DNA of 64,000 nt from Clostridiales bacterium UBA5888. Lineage in GTDB: Bacteria; Bacillota; Clostridia; Oscillospirales; Oscillospiraceae. The notes under the pieces are model-generated. The model searched no databases. It saw only the letters and a program-made list of their open reading frames with translations, and was not told where the DNA came from. The position numbers and the translations under genes are program-made. Below, one piece after another: positions 34,310 to 44,109 of this stretch. How positions within the stretch are numbered: position 1 is the stretch's first letter; each line of letters begins with the position of its first letter. The stretch covers positions 13,028 to 77,027 of the forward strand of contig DJEW01000002.1 of assembly GCA_002431965.1 (NCBI GenBank), read 5' to 3'.

Positions 34310-34858
34310 TTATTTTGCAGCGTACACGCCGGGCTTGAGCACGCCGATATACGGCAGATTACGGTAGCGCTCGTTATAATCCAGCCCGTAGCCCACAACG
34401 AACGCATCCGGCACTTCAAAGCAGGAGTAGTCCGCATGAATGTCAGCCTTGCGGCGGGCGGGCTTGTCCATGAGCGTAACGATTTTGACAGAAGCGGGCT
34501 TTCTCACGGAGAGGTAGTTTTTAAGGTAGTTGAGAGTAATGCCGGAGTCAAGAATATCCTCCACGAGGATGAGATGCCGCCCCGCGATGTCCTCGTTCAG
34601 GTCCTTATTTATCTTCACCGCGCCCGTGGAGGTTGTCCCCTGATAGGAGGAGACCGCCATAAAGTCCATTGAGCAGTTGATGGTCACATGGCGCATGAGG
34701 TCTGCCATGAAGATAAAGCAGCCTTTCAGCACGCCGACGAATATGGGCTCTGTGCCCTCATAGTCCTTTGAGATCTGCGCCCCGATCTTCTGCACATTTT
34801 TCTCTATCTCTATCTGCGAGATCAGAACGCGCTCAATGTCCTTTTCCATAACATCCAT
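34310..34858 (-). CDS. hpt: Hypoxanthine phosphoribosyltransferase
   Basis: 182 residues. The PRPP motif LILVEDILDSGITL, the flexible-loop SSYQGTTSTG and the C-terminal DAFVVGYGLDYNERYRNLPYIG identify Hpt, which salvages hypoxanthine and guanine with PRPP. Placed between tilS and ftsH as in Bacillus and many Clostridia. Confidence 0.96.
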   Translation of the reverse strand: MDVMEKDIERVLISQIEIEKNVQKIGAQISKDYEGTEPIFVGVLKGCFIFMADLMRHVTINCSMDFMAVSSYQGTTSTGAVKINKDLNEDIAGRHLILVEDILDSGITLNYLKNYLSVRKPASVKIVTLMDKPARRKADIHADYSCFEVPDAFVVGYGLDYNERYRNLPYIGVLKPGVYAAK

Positions 34859-34880
34859 CTGTCATTTTCTCCCTATGATT

Positions 34881-36206
34881 TTATATTTTTTCTGTTTGAA
34901 TACAGAGTACCTTATCCCCTGCGTCCGGCTTGCAGCGCTCGTCTGTTCCAAAGCCTACGACTGCCGCAATGCCCTTCTCGTCTCTTATGACAACGGTCAT
35001 ATCCCGCTGCCGCTGGGTCATATGTCTCTCTGTGAAAAGGCTTTTGAGGCTCTTTGTGCAGCCCCTGCCTGCGGGAGAAAATCTGTCCCCCGGCTGTCTG
35101 CCGGTGCACATGACATTCCCGTATATACTCTCACATTTGAGACAATAAGTCTTGAACAAGCCGTGAATTTCTCCCGTATATACCGTGAAAAATGACCGCA
35201 GGCGGATCCCCGCTTCCGGCACGTCAAGCACATTGCCGGGGTCAAGCGTGCGCGCCGGTATCTGCGCGCTGTGCGCTGTCTCCGGCTCGTTGAAATACAG
35301 TCTCCCCTGCTCGCGCCGCACTCTTCCGCCGGGGAGGTCGGCATAGCCAAGCCCCTCGCCGCGCGCAAGCGCAAGCACCGCGTTCACGTGCGTCATGTCG
35401 AGGCTTTGCTTCCACAGCGCGCGCACCGCGCGCGAAGACACTGCAGGGTGCAGCGCCGCAAGCGCGGCGCAGTCCGCGCTCTCTCCGTCAAAGCTTTCAT
35501 CCAGAAAGCTCTGCACCGCGCCGTCGATGAAATCCTCATCCTGGCGCAGAAGCTCTGCCGTGCGCGCGCAGGCGGCGGCAAGACCGGGGTTGATGCGCCG
35601 CAGCGGCGGCATGACCGCATGACGGATGAGATTGCGGCTGTATTCATCCTGCGCGTTCGTGCTGTCCTCAACATGGTTGAAAGCATTTTCCGCAAGATAT
35701 GCCTCTATCTCGGCGCGCGTGACGGCGATCAGCGGGCGGATAATGCCGCCCCTCTGCGGCGGTATGCCGCAAAGCCCCTTCATCCCGCTCCCGCGGGCGA
35801 GGTTGAACACAACGGTCTCTGCGTTGTCGTCGGCATTGTGCGCCGTGGCGATATACCGGCAGTCCATACGCGCGGCGGCATCGGCGAGAAACGCATAGCG
35901 AAGCTCACGCGCCGCCGTCTCGATGCCAAGGCGGTGCTTTGCGGCGTAGCCGGGCACGTCGCCGTGCTCAACCGTGAGCGGAACGCCGAGCTCGGCGCAA
36001 AGCTTTTCAACAAACTCCGCGTCGCGCAGCGCCTCCGCGCCGCGTATGCCGTGTTCGTAGTGCGCCGCGCAAACTCTCATGCCGGTTCGCTGCGCACGGC
36101 ATACCAGCAGGTGCAGCATGCACACCGAATCCGCCCCTCCGGACACCGCCGCGAGCACGCTGCCGCAGTTGGGCGGGAGAACAAGCTTTCTTTCAATATC
36201 AGTCAT
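34881..36206 (-). CDS. tilS: tRNA(Ile)-lysidine synthase
   Basis: 441 residues. The N-terminal PP-loop AAVSGGADSVCMLHLL, HYEHGIRGAEALRDAEFVE and IATAHNADDNAETVVFNLARGSG are diagnostic; a C-terminal TilS domain follows. It converts C34 of tRNA-Ile(CAU) to lysidine, essential for AUA decoding. Its start overlaps the dnaB stop by eight bases, so translation is coupled. Confidence 0.95.
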   Translation of the reverse strand: MTDIERKLVLPPNCGSVLAAVSGGADSVCMLHLLVCRAQRTGMRVCAAHYEHGIRGAEALRDAEFVEKLCAELGVPLTVEHGDVPGYAAKHRLGIETAARELRYAFLADAAARMDCRYIATAHNADDNAETVVFNLARGSGMKGLCGIPPQRGGIIRPLIAVTRAEIEAYLAENAFNHVEDSTNAQDEYSRNLIRHAVMPPLRRINPGLAAACARTAELLRQDEDFIDGAVQSFLDESFDGESADCAALAALHPAVSSRAVRALWKQSLDMTHVNAVLALARGEGLGYADLPGGRVRREQGRLYFNEPETAHSAQIPARTLDPGNVLDVPEAGIRLRSFFTVYTGEIHGLFKTYCLKCESIYGNVMCTGRQPGDRFSPAGRGCTKSLKSLFTERHMTQRQRDMTVVIRDEKGIAAVVGFGTDERCKPDAGDKVLCIQTEKI

Positions 36207-37536
36207 CGCGGTTGCTGATTGAGACGAAGGATGTGAATTCCGGCAGCCAGCGAAGCTTCACAGTGCCCGTTTCACCCTTGCGGTTTTTCAGCACTATGGC
36301 TTCGGCAATGTCCGGCTCTTCGCATTCCTTATTATAATACCCATCGCGGTAAAGACCGATCACAACGTCGGCGTCCTGCTCGATCGCGCCGGATTCACGC
36401 AGGTCGGAGAGCATGGGGCGCTTGTCCGTGCGCGACTCGTTGGCGCGCGACAGCTGCGACAGGCACACGACCGGCACGTTCAGCTCCTTTGCCATTATCT
36501 TCATCATTCGGCTGATGTCGCTGACGGCCTGTGTGCGGCTCTCGTTCGACCATGTGTGCCCGCTGCCGGCAGACTGCATCAGCTGCAAATAGTCGATGAC
36601 CACAAGGTCAAGCCCCTCCACGCGGCGGCACTGGGCGTTCATATCAGACACCGTGAGCGTGGGGTTGTCGTCTATCCTTATATCCGTGGCGCTGAGCGCC
36701 TGAGCGGCATCGGCTATCGCGCGCCACTGCTCCTCGGTGAGCTGTCCGGTCATGAGCCCCTGCCCAGGCACCTTCGCCGCACGCGAGAGCAGGCGGGACA
36801 CCAGCTGTTCTCGCGACATTTCCAGAGAGAACATTGCAACGGTCTTTCGCTGCGACATGGCAGCATAGAGCGCCATGTCCAGCGCGATGCTTGTTTTGCC
36901 CATGCCCGGGCGCGCCGCGACAAGGACAAGCTCGGACTTGTTGAGACCGAGTATCACCCTGTCAAGATCGACAAGCCCGGTGCTCAACCCGGGGATCTTC
37001 TTGCCGGAGGCCGCGATCTCGGAAAGCTCGTCAAAGACGTTCTGCACAACGGCGGACACCGGCATAAGCCCGCCGACGTTGCGCCCCTGACGCAGGGCGT
37101 ATATTTTGCGCTCCGCCGCCTCAAGAAGGCTTTCCGCCTCGCCCGAGCCCTCGTACACCATGGCATTTATCTCGTCCGCCGTCTCTCCGAGGCGGCGCAA
37201 AAGCGCCTTGTCGCGGACAATGGCGGCATACTCCATGACGTTGGACGCCGTCGGCGTGACGCGCATGACCTCTGCAACGTATCCGTCGCATTCGTCGGTA
37301 TATACGCCGCGCACCTTCATCTGGTCAAGCACGGTCACGGGGTCGATGGTCTGCCCATAGGCGAACATCGCCGCCATAGTGTCATAAATATCCCTGTTGA
37401 GCTTTATATAGAATTCGTCACTTCTTAAACGCTCAAGCACATCGGCGATACATCGCGGGTCAATGAGCATTGAGCCGACGACCGCCTGCTCCGCCGTTGC
37501 CGAGTAAGGCGTCTTCCTGCCCAAGAGTTCTTCCAT
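36199..37536 (-). CDS. dnaB: Replicative DNA helicase
   Basis: 445 residues: an N-terminal helical domain (SATAEQAVVGSMLIDPRCI...) and a RecA-like domain with Walker A ARPGMGKTS, LVVIDYLQLM (Walker B) and the C-terminal KNRKGETGTVKLRW. Full length. It unwinds DNA at the replication fork as a hexamer. Preceded by rplI with a 24-base gap, a conserved Firmicutes order. Confidence 0.97.
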   Translation of the reverse strand: MEELLGRKTPYSATAEQAVVGSMLIDPRCIADVLERLRSDEFYIKLNRDIYDTMAAMFAYGQTIDPVTVLDQMKVRGVYTDECDGYVAEVMRVTPTASNVMEYAAIVRDKALLRRLGETADEINAMVYEGSGEAESLLEAAERKIYALRQGRNVGGLMPVSAVVQNVFDELSEIAASGKKIPGLSTGLVDLDRVILGLNKSELVLVAARPGMGKTSIALDMALYAAMSQRKTVAMFSLEMSREQLVSRLLSRAAKVPGQGLMTGQLTEEQWRAIADAAQALSATDIRIDDNPTLTVSDMNAQCRRVEGLDLVVIDYLQLMQSAGSGHTWSNESRTQAVSDISRMMKIMAKELNVPVVCLSQLSRANESRTDKRPMLSDLRESGAIEQDADVVIGLYRDGYYNKECEEPDIAEAIVLKNRKGETGTVKLRWLPEFTSFVSISNRDD

Positions 37537-37560
37537 AGGGTGTGCTTCCTTTCGGCGGTG

Positions 37561-38007
37561 TTATCCCTCAACGACGAGAACGTTGACCGTCCCGCTTATT
37601 TCATAGCCGAGCTTCGCCTTGACGGTGTAGCTGCCGTAGCTCTTTATGGGCTCGGGCTGGACGATCTTGTTTTTCTCCACGTCCATGCCGAACTGCTCGC
37701 GCAGCGCGTCGGAGATCTCCTGCGAGGTGACGGCTCCGAAAAGCTTGCCGTTTGCGCCCGCCTTGGCGCGGATGGTGACCTGTACGCCGGAAAGCTTCTT
37801 CGCGTACTCCTCCGCCTGCGCCCTCTCCTTTGCTATCTGTGCCGCTCTCGCTTTCTCCTTGAGCTTGAAGGCGTTGAGATTGTCGGCGGTCGCCTCCGTG
37901 GCGAGCCCGCGCGGCAGGAGATAGTTTCGCGCGTAGCCCGTAGAGACCTCCTTCAGCTCGCCCTTCTTGCCCTGACCCCTTACGTCTGCGGTGAATATAA
38001 CTTTCAT
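37561..38007 (-). CDS. rplI: 50S ribosomal protein L9
   Basis: 148 residues, full length. N-terminal [35 protein letters not shown] is the L9 signature, then a long helix and a C-terminal domain with [15 protein letters not shown]. Binds 23S rRNA. Between gdpP and dnaB as usual. Confidence 0.98.
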   Translation of the reverse strand: MKVIFTADVRGQGKKGELKEVSTGYARNYLLPRGLATEATADNLNAFKLKEKARAAQIAKERAQAEEYAKKLSGVQVTIRAKAGANGKLFGAVTSQEISDALREQFGMDVEKNKIVQPEPIKSYGSYTVKAKLGYEISGTVNVLVVEG

Positions 38008-38040
38008 TTCGTTTCTCCTTTTCTTATGTCGAATCGGCGC

Positions 38041-40032
38041 TCAGCCCAGATAATCGTCAATGGCGGCGTAGACCGCATGGACGGCTTCCGGGAGCGACTT
38101 GTCCTTGAACTGCACCGCCGCGGCGCTTCTGTTTCCGCCGCCGCCGAGCTTTTCCATAATGAGCTGCACGTTAAGCTCGCCGATGGAACGCGCCGAGGCA
38201 AACACCCCGCCGTTTCCGTCCGGCGCAACAACGATGGAGGCGTTCACGCCGGATATGTTCAAAAGCTCGTCCGCGGCCTGCGCCGCGACGATGCGGTTCT
38301 GCGGTTCAGTGGGCGCGGCGATCGCCACGCCGCGGTAAAGCTCCGCGCTCTGCATGATCTTATATCTTGCGATTGTGTCCGCCATGCCGGTCTGCAAAAG
38401 CTTTTTGACCTCCGTGGTGTCCGCGCCGGCGCGGCGCAGATACGCCGCCGCGTCAAAGGTGCGGTCGCCGGTGCGCAGGGTAAAGCTCTTCGTGTCCAGA
38501 ACGATTCCGGCGAGCATCGCGTCCGCCTCGCATTTGAGGATGTCGCTCTGCTCTATGACCTCCTGCAATATTTCCGTCAGAAGCTCGCACGTGGAGGAGG
38601 CGTAAGGCTCTATAAAGCCAAGGGCGGCGTTCTGGATATACGTTGCGGCGACACGGTGATGGTCAATGACCGCAACGCGGCTGCATTCGGACAAAAGCTC
38701 CGGATTTTCCACCTGCTCGGGGCGGTTCGTGTCCACAATGACGAGCAGCGTCCTCCCGTCGGCGCGCAGCAGCGCCTCCTGCGGGCTTATAAAGCAGTCC
38801 TTATATTCCGGCTCCGCGCGCACCATGTCGATGAGCGCGTGGGCGGCGTTTTTGTTCAGGTCGATGACAATGCTGCTCTTCACGCCGCAGCTGCGCGCAA
38901 GGCAGCACACGCCCACCGCCGCGCCGACTGCGTCAAGGTCCGCAAAGCGATGCCCCATCACGAACACGCGGCTGGAATCGCGCATAAGCTCGGCAAGGGT
39001 GTTGGCCATGACGCGGGATTTCACCTTCGTGCGCTTTTCCACCTCAAAGCCGCGCCCGCCGAAGAATTCAAAGCTCAGCCGATCCTTTATGACGGTCTGG
39101 TCGCCGCCGCGGGATATGGCAAGCTCTATGCCTATGTCGGCAAACTGAAGCGTCTCGCTCAGGTTTGTTCCGTCCACGCCGAAGGCTATGCTGACGGAGG
39201 CGTTTATGCCGTTCGGGCTTTCGACCTGATGCATTTCCTCGGTTATCTTGAACTTGTCGAGCTTCATATGCTCGATGTCCTGCTTTTCAAACATGACAAG
39301 ATAGCGATCCCTGTCGTAGCGGCGCAGGATGCCGCTGTATTCATCGCACCACTGGGTGAGCCTGTCCTCCACAGCGTCGCGGATGTCGTTTTTTATGCGG
39401 TCGGGCTGGTTTTTGAAAAGCTCGTCCAGATTGTCAATTACGACGATGCCCGCGACAGGCCGCGTCTCCTCATATTTCAGGCGGATGTTGTCATATTCGG
39501 TCACGTCCACCCAATACACTATACCCATGATGGCGCTGCCGCTGTCGTTGTCGCTGTCGGAGCGGATGATATTGCCGTGCAGGCGGTATTTCCTGCCGTT
39601 TATCTCCAGAAGCTCGGGATACTGCGTCTTTCCCTCGAGCAGCCACTTCCCCGTGAACTGCGGCACCATGTCCGCAATGCGTGCGTCCAGACGCGCCCCG
39701 GTCGCGCCGCACATGCTGAAGAACATCTCGTTGCCCCATATGATGCGCGAATCGTCCAGCCGGAACACCGTGATCGGCAGAGGGAAGTTCATGAGGGTGT
39801 TGTTCTTGGCGTTCTCCGTGTCATAGGTGATGGATTCAATATATGCTGCAAGCTGCTTTTCCCTCCTGCGCCGGGAAAAGAAGCTGTAGACGAGCAGCAG
39901 CAGGATAGCCGCGCCCTCCGCCGCTGCCAGCTCATACATTTTGAAGAAGAGCGCCGCCGCCGCGAACAGCACAAGGAACACGAGATAAAGCCTCGCGCCC
40001 GGCTCTGCCAGCCGTTTCAGATTTTTATTCAC
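38041..40032 (-). CDS. gdpP: Cyclic-di-AMP phosphodiesterase GdpP
   Basis: 663 residues: two N-terminal membrane helices, a PAS-like region (about 85-160), a degenerate GGDEF domain, then DHH (MGHRFADLDAVGAAVG, IVDTNRP, VIDHHR) and DHHA1 (LGGGGNRSAAAVQF). It hydrolyses c-di-AMP, linked to potassium and cell-wall homeostasis. I chose GTG 40030-40032, five bases after GGGAGG, rather than a frame open to 40074. First gene of a six-gene operon ending at ftsH. Confidence 0.95.
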   Translation of the reverse strand: MNKNLKRLAEPGARLYLVFLVLFAAAALFFKMYELAAAEGAAILLLLVYSFFSRRRREKQLAAYIESITYDTENAKNNTLMNFPLPITVFRLDDSRIIWGNEMFFSMCGATGARLDARIADMVPQFTGKWLLEGKTQYPELLEINGRKYRLHGNIIRSDSDNDSGSAIMGIVYWVDVTEYDNIRLKYEETRPVAGIVVIDNLDELFKNQPDRIKNDIRDAVEDRLTQWCDEYSGILRRYDRDRYLVMFEKQDIEHMKLDKFKITEEMHQVESPNGINASVSIAFGVDGTNLSETLQFADIGIELAISRGGDQTVIKDRLSFEFFGGRGFEVEKRTKVKSRVMANTLAELMRDSSRVFVMGHRFADLDAVGAAVGVCCLARSCGVKSSIVIDLNKNAAHALIDMVRAEPEYKDCFISPQEALLRADGRTLLVIVDTNRPEQVENPELLSECSRVAVIDHHRVAATYIQNAALGFIEPYASSTCELLTEILQEVIEQSDILKCEADAMLAGIVLDTKSFTLRTGDRTFDAAAYLRRAGADTTEVKKLLQTGMADTIARYKIMQSAELYRGVAIAAPTEPQNRIVAAQAADELLNISGVNASIVVAPDGNGGVFASARSIGELNVQLIMEKLGGGGNRSAAAVQFKDKSLPEAVHAVYAAIDDYLG

Positions 40033-40085
40033 ACCTGCACCTCCCAATTTTGGAACAGACGATAATTCTCTCATTGTATTAAATT

Positions 40086-40114
40086 ATTATACCAAATATG
40101 CCTGACCTTTACAA
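40086..40114 (-). promoter_or_regulatory. Promoter of the gdpP-rplI-dnaB-tilS-hpt-ftsH operon
   Basis: On the minus strand TTGTAA (40109-40114), 17-base spacer, TATAAT (40086-40091) preceded by TGG, an extended -10. Confidence 0.75.
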
Positions 40115-40191
40115 GATTTTATTTATTTGCAGCGCAGATAATATTCGTAGCGGCAAAACTGATAATTGACATCAAAAAAGGAGCTGTTTAT

Positions 40192-41217
40192 TTGAAAGCT
40201 GTGATAATGGCGGGCGGCGAGGGCACACGTCTGCGCCCCGTGACGGGCAGCGTGCCAAAGCCGATGGCGCCGCTGCTGGGGCGGCCGATGCTGGAGCATA
40301 TCGTGCGTCTTTTGAAAAAACATGGCTTCACGGATATATGCGCGGCTCTGAAATACCGCGCAGAGGACATTGAGCGCGCGTTCGGCGACGGGGCAGCGCT
40401 GGGCGTTCATATGCAGTACCGCGTTGAGCGCGAGGCGCTCGGCACGGCAGGCGGCGTGAAAAACTGCGCGGATTTTTACGGCGGAGAGGATTTTCTCGTC
40501 ATCTCCGGCGACGCCGCGTGCGATCTTGATCTTTCCCGACTCATGCGCGAGCATCGCCGCTCGGGCGCGGCAGTCACGCTCGCGCTGCACCGCTGCCGCG
40601 AGCCGCTGTCCTACGGGCTCGCCGTGACGGACGGGGACGGCGACGTCCGCTGCTTCATCGAAAAGCCGCAGTGGAGCCGCGTCGTCACCGACCTTGTCAA
40701 CACCGGGATATACATTGTCTCGCCGCGCGCAATGGAGAGCGTACCGAAAGGGCGGCCCTTCGATTTTGCCAAAGACCTTTTTCCGCTGCTGCTTGCGCGC
40801 GGCGAGCGGCTGCACGGAGTCGCTCTCGTCGGATACTGGTGCGACGTGGGAACGCCGCTGGCGTATTACCGCTGCTGCATCGACGCGCTTGAAGGGCGGC
40901 TGGACGTCACGCCCGGCGCAGAGTTTTCGCGCACGGCAGCGGCGGAGACGGACGCCGCCGCGGACGCGGATGCGGAGAGCATCGAGTGCTCCTGTGAAAG
41001 CCGCGCGGCGCTCATGGGCGCGCTGAGTGAGGCGTTGCTCGATATGGGGGCGGACTGCTCCGATGGGATACGCCTTACCAGGCGCGGGTACAGCATGCAC
41101 ATCGCGCCGCTCGCCTCGCGCGAAGCGGTGCGCGTTTCGGTACGTTCCCCTGATAGCGAATTCGCCCGCTCGCTCGCACTGAGCGCCGGCGAGGTGATCG
41201 ACGCTTTGGGGCTGTAA
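40192..41217 (+). CDS. Sugar nucleotidyltransferase with a remnant phosphomannomutase C-terminal domain
   Basis: 341 residues. Residues 1-235 form an NTP_transferase domain: KAVIMAGGEGTRLRPVTGSVPKPMAPLLGRP, EALGTAGGVKNC, DFLVISGDAACD and LVNTGIYIVSP, so it should make an NDP-sugar from a sugar-1-phosphate (GDP-mannose type likely). The last ~55 residues (DCSDGIRLTRRGYSMHIAPLASREAVRVSVRSPDSEFA) resemble domain IV of phosphomannomutase. Full-length fusions of this enzyme with hexapeptide and phosphomannomutase domains exist; here the middle is missing and replaced by a short Ala/Asp/Glu-rich linker. Start TTG 40192-40194 with AAAGGAG eight bases before. Confidence 0.8.
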   Translation: MKAVIMAGGEGTRLRPVTGSVPKPMAPLLGRPMLEHIVRLLKKHGFTDICAALKYRAEDIERAFGDGAALGVHMQYRVEREALGTAGGVKNCADFYGGEDFLVISGDAACDLDLSRLMREHRRSGAAVTLALHRCREPLSYGLAVTDGDGDVRCFIEKPQWSRVVTDLVNTGIYIVSPRAMESVPKGRPFDFAKDLFPLLLARGERLHGVALVGYWCDVGTPLAYYRCCIDALEGRLDVTPGAEFSRTAAAETDAAADADAESIECSCESRAALMGALSEALLDMGADCSDGIRLTRRGYSMHIAPLASREAVRVSVRSPDSEFARSLALSAGEVIDALGL

Positions 41218-41305
41218 GCGGTCATATCAGGGCATATTCCTCTTCAGCGGCTCGAAAGCCTCGTCTTTCCCTCTTTTTATTTGTCAAAATTCGCACAATT
41301 TCCGC

Positions 41306-41335
41306 TTGACGCATCCGCGTTCGTTCATATATAAT
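41306..41335 (+). promoter_or_regulatory. Promoter of the 2-hydroxyacyl-CoA dehydratase operon
   Basis: TTGACG (41306-41311), 18-base spacer, TATAAT (41330-41335), 45 bases before the first ATG. Confidence 0.75.
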
Positions 41336-41380
41336 TGACATATATTTCTCGATACGCTCGATGAATCTGGGAGGCGCAGG

Positions 41381-42577
41381 ATGAGGGATCTGAAGCATCT
41401 TATCTATTTTGAGGGGCTTCTTGACGAAGCCGCCAATCCGCTCGTGCGCGAGGCGGTCGCGCAGGGCGGTCACGCCGTAGGCTACACCTGCTATCATATG
41501 CCGGAGGTGCTTTTAAACCTCGGCAGCTGTTTTTCCGTGCGTCTGCGCGCGCCGCACACCGGCTCGCTGGATATTTCAACGTATTATCTCTCAAACTATC
41601 TCTGCGGATATTCCAAGGCGCTTGTCGAGCGCGGCATTGAGGGCGGATACAGCTTTCTTTCCGCCATTGCCGGGACGGAGACCTGCTCTGAAATGAACCG
41701 CGCGCTCGAGCATTTTGAGCTTCTGCGCCTTGTTGACAATCCGGACTTTTTTGTGTCATTTGTTGACGTACCGTTCAAGGTAAGTGAGCACGGGCTTCGC
41801 CACTACGAAAACCAGATTGCAAAAAAGCTGCTTGAACCGCTGCATGAGCGTTACGGCATTGACATTTCCGACACCGCGATACGCGCCGCCGTGGCGGAGC
41901 ACAACGAAGTCTGCCGCATCCTCACGGAGATCGGCGATATGCGAAAGCGCAGCGTGCCGCCCATCACGGGGTACGAATACCACGTGCTGTGTCTTGTGTC
42001 ATACTGCTGCCCGAAGGCGCTTATTCTGCCGTATCTGCGGGAAACGCTGGACGAGCTTCGCTGCCGCGAGGCCGACAGGCAGCCGCATTTCCGCGCGCGT
42101 ATCGCCGTCGTCGGGTCGGAGATCGACGACACGGATTTTACAAAAACCGTAGAAGAGTCCGGCGCGCTGATCGTTGCGGACCGTTTCTGCTTCGGCTCGC
42201 TCCCCGGGCGGCAGGAGATCCCGCTGACGGACGATGAGAGCGCTCTGACGCAGGTATGCCGTTTCTATCAGACAACCAGCCAGTGCCCGCGCTATATGCA
42301 GCGCGATATGGTGCACGCGCGGCGCGAATACGTGAGGCGGCTCACGCAGGAATACAACGCCGAGGGCGTGCTGTATGAGGCGCTGAAATTCTGCGAATAC
42401 TGGGGGTATGAGCGCCCGCTCGCCTCGCACATCATCACGGAGGAGCTCGGCATTCCCTCCGTCTGCGTTGACCGGCAGTATACCGGCAACGCCTCCGGGC
42501 AGCTGCGCACCAGGGTGCAGGCTTTCGTGGAAAGTCTGGAAATAAAGCGCATAAACGCGGCAAAGGAGGGCAAGTGA
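41381..42577 (+). CDS. 2-hydroxyacyl-CoA dehydratase family protein, smaller subunit
   Basis: 398 residues of the HgdB/FldC/benzoyl-CoA reductase family. The family's cluster-binding Cys positions are visible in GYTCYHMPEVLLNLGS (C37), AGTETCSEMNRAL and TSQCPRYMQRD. The enzyme class removes water from 2-hydroxyacyl-CoA by a ketyl radical mechanism and needs a [4Fe-4S] ATPase activator, which is not in the window. It overlaps the larger subunit gene by one base. Substrate unknown; amino-acid fermentation is the usual setting. ATG 41381 follows GGGAGG by six bases. Confidence 0.85.
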   Translation: MRDLKHLIYFEGLLDEAANPLVREAVAQGGHAVGYTCYHMPEVLLNLGSCFSVRLRAPHTGSLDISTYYLSNYLCGYSKALVERGIEGGYSFLSAIAGTETCSEMNRALEHFELLRLVDNPDFFVSFVDVPFKVSEHGLRHYENQIAKKLLEPLHERYGIDISDTAIRAAVAEHNEVCRILTEIGDMRKRSVPPITGYEYHVLCLVSYCCPKALILPYLRETLDELRCREADRQPHFRARIAVVGSEIDDTDFTKTVEESGALIVADRFCFGSLPGRQEIPLTDDESALTQVCRFYQTTSQCPRYMQRDMVHARREYVRRLTQEYNAEGVLYEALKFCEYWGYERPLASHIITEELGIPSVCVDRQYTGNASGQLRTRVQAFVESLEIKRINAAKEGK

Positions 42578-44109
42578 TGAAAGGGCTGGGCAATACATAC
42601 ACCGCCGTCACCGGCATACGCAAAACGCGCGAATGGCGCGGTCTGCGCGACACTGCGTATGACTTTGCATGGTGGCTCACAACGTGGAAGGACATGGCAG
42701 CGTTCGTGCTGCGTTCGCCGGCGCAGGTCGTCAAGGGGCTGTGGAAATACCGCTGGATGGCGACGTATCTCACCGTCCCCGCGTTCATCGACCGCCAGCT
42801 TGAGGGCAGCCGCGGCGTGCAGCTGCGCTCGGGTCATATTCTTTATGACGTCATCGTCAAGCACACCATTGACATCATCTCCACCATGTTCGGCGCCGAC
42901 CGAAGCATAGGCGGCAGCAGGGCGCTCTCCGATCGGATAGTGTGCCTTGACGAGCTTGTGCCGACGGAGCTTATGTGCGGCTTTCCCAATCTCATCGGGC
43001 TTCCGGTGCAGACCATCCCCATTTTTCTCTCCTCCATGATAAATCAGCAGCTCCCGCCGGTGTACCTCGATGCGATAGAAAACTACGGCGTGCCGTCGGA
43101 CGTATGCCCGCTGCCGTCGGCGGAGGCAGGCGTCGCCATTGAGGGGGACTATCCCATTTTCGGCAAGTGCTTTATCTCATGCAATATGCCCTGCGACGGC
43201 AGCATCATGACAAGCGCCTATCAGGACCGTTACTTCAGGCTGCCCACATACGAGCTGGGCGTGCCGCTGAGGTACAACGACGATGTTGACGCGCAGGAAT
43301 ACGCCGTTGAGGAGATACTCGGCTGCATCCGCTTCATTGAGGAGCAGACCGGGGAAAAATTTGACTGGGACGCTTTCTTTGCCGGGCTTGAAAAGTACAA
43401 CCGCGTCACGCGCTTCCATCTTGAGCTGTGGGAAATAAACCGCACGCGCTATCCTCAGGTCGTGGGCGCGACGCCGTGGCTTTACCGCATGTATTCGTTT
43501 CATCTGCACGGCGGCATGGACGAGCGCTTTATCCGCGCGGACGACAAGGTGCGGCGCATCATGCACGCGGGCTATGAAAAGCGCCTGCCCTGCGCGCGCG
43601 AAATGCGCCACAAGGCGCTGGTGTGGTCCTGCCCCGCCAATTATTACACGAGCTTTGCCAACTGGCTGGCGCTGTGCTGGGGCATCGTGTGCGTGATGGA
43701 TATGGAGACGCACATCTCCCAGCAGATAATCGACACCTCATCCCCCCGCAAAGCACTGGAGGGTCTTGCGCTCACCTTTGAGCGCACCACCATGCGCAAG
43801 CACACCAAGGGCGGGTACAAAAACGCCGTGGACGAGCTGTGGCGCGTCGCGGAGGAATACAACGTTGACACCATCATCATGTACGACCAGATCTCCTGCA
43901 AGGGCATGGACGGTCTGCAAGGCATTTTTGACGATCAGGCGCGCGAGCGGAACTACAACTTCATCTGGGTACGGCAGGATCTTATGGACTGCCGCACCAT
44001 CTCCCGCGCGGATATGCGCGCACAGGTGAACGCATATATGACCTCCGTATTGCGTGAAGAGCCGCTCGACCCAACGCTTGTGGATTTCGACGACAGCGAG
44101 GCGTGGTGA
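42577..44109 (+). CDS. 2-hydroxyacyl-CoA dehydratase family protein, larger subunit
   Basis: 510 residues, the partner of the preceding gene. Cys residues in FISCNMPCDGS and MYDQISCKGMDGLQG lie where family members hold their cluster. The ~100-residue N-terminal extension is rich in Trp, Arg and Tyr (WWLTTWKDMAAFVLR) and is longer than in HgdA/FldB. The start is ATG 42577-42579, one base overlapping the upstream stop; the codon before it is GTG. The pair could act as dehydratase or as a reductase of the BcrB/C type. A bidirectional terminator follows at 44229. Confidence 0.82.
   Translation: MKGLGNTYTAVTGIRKTREWRGLRDTAYDFAWWLTTWKDMAAFVLRSPAQVVKGLWKYRWMATYLTVPAFIDRQLEGSRGVQLRSGHILYDVIVKHTIDIISTMFGADRSIGGSRALSDRIVCLDELVPTELMCGFPNLIGLPVQTIPIFLSSMINQQLPPVYLDAIENYGVPSDVCPLPSAEAGVAIEGDYPIFGKCFISCNMPCDGSIMTSAYQDRYFRLPTYELGVPLRYNDDVDAQEYAVEEILGCIRFIEEQTGEKFDWDAFFAGLEKYNRVTRFHLELWEINRTRYPQVVGATPWLYRMYSFHLHGGMDERFIRADDKVRRIMHAGYEKRLPCAREMRHKALVWSCPANYYTSFANWLALCWGIVCVMDMETHISQQIIDTSSPRKALEGLALTFERTTMRKHTKGGYKNAVDELWRVAEEYNVDTIIMYDQISCKGMDGLQGIFDDQARERNYNFIWVRQDLMDCRTISRADMRAQVNAYMTSVLREEPLDPTLVDFDDSEAW

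Noticed and set aside
37540..40065. Very long open frame antisense to gdpP and rplI
   Set aside because: It mirrors the codon structure of two strongly conserved genes on the other strand, has no ribosome site or recognisable domain, and is a side effect of high GC content.
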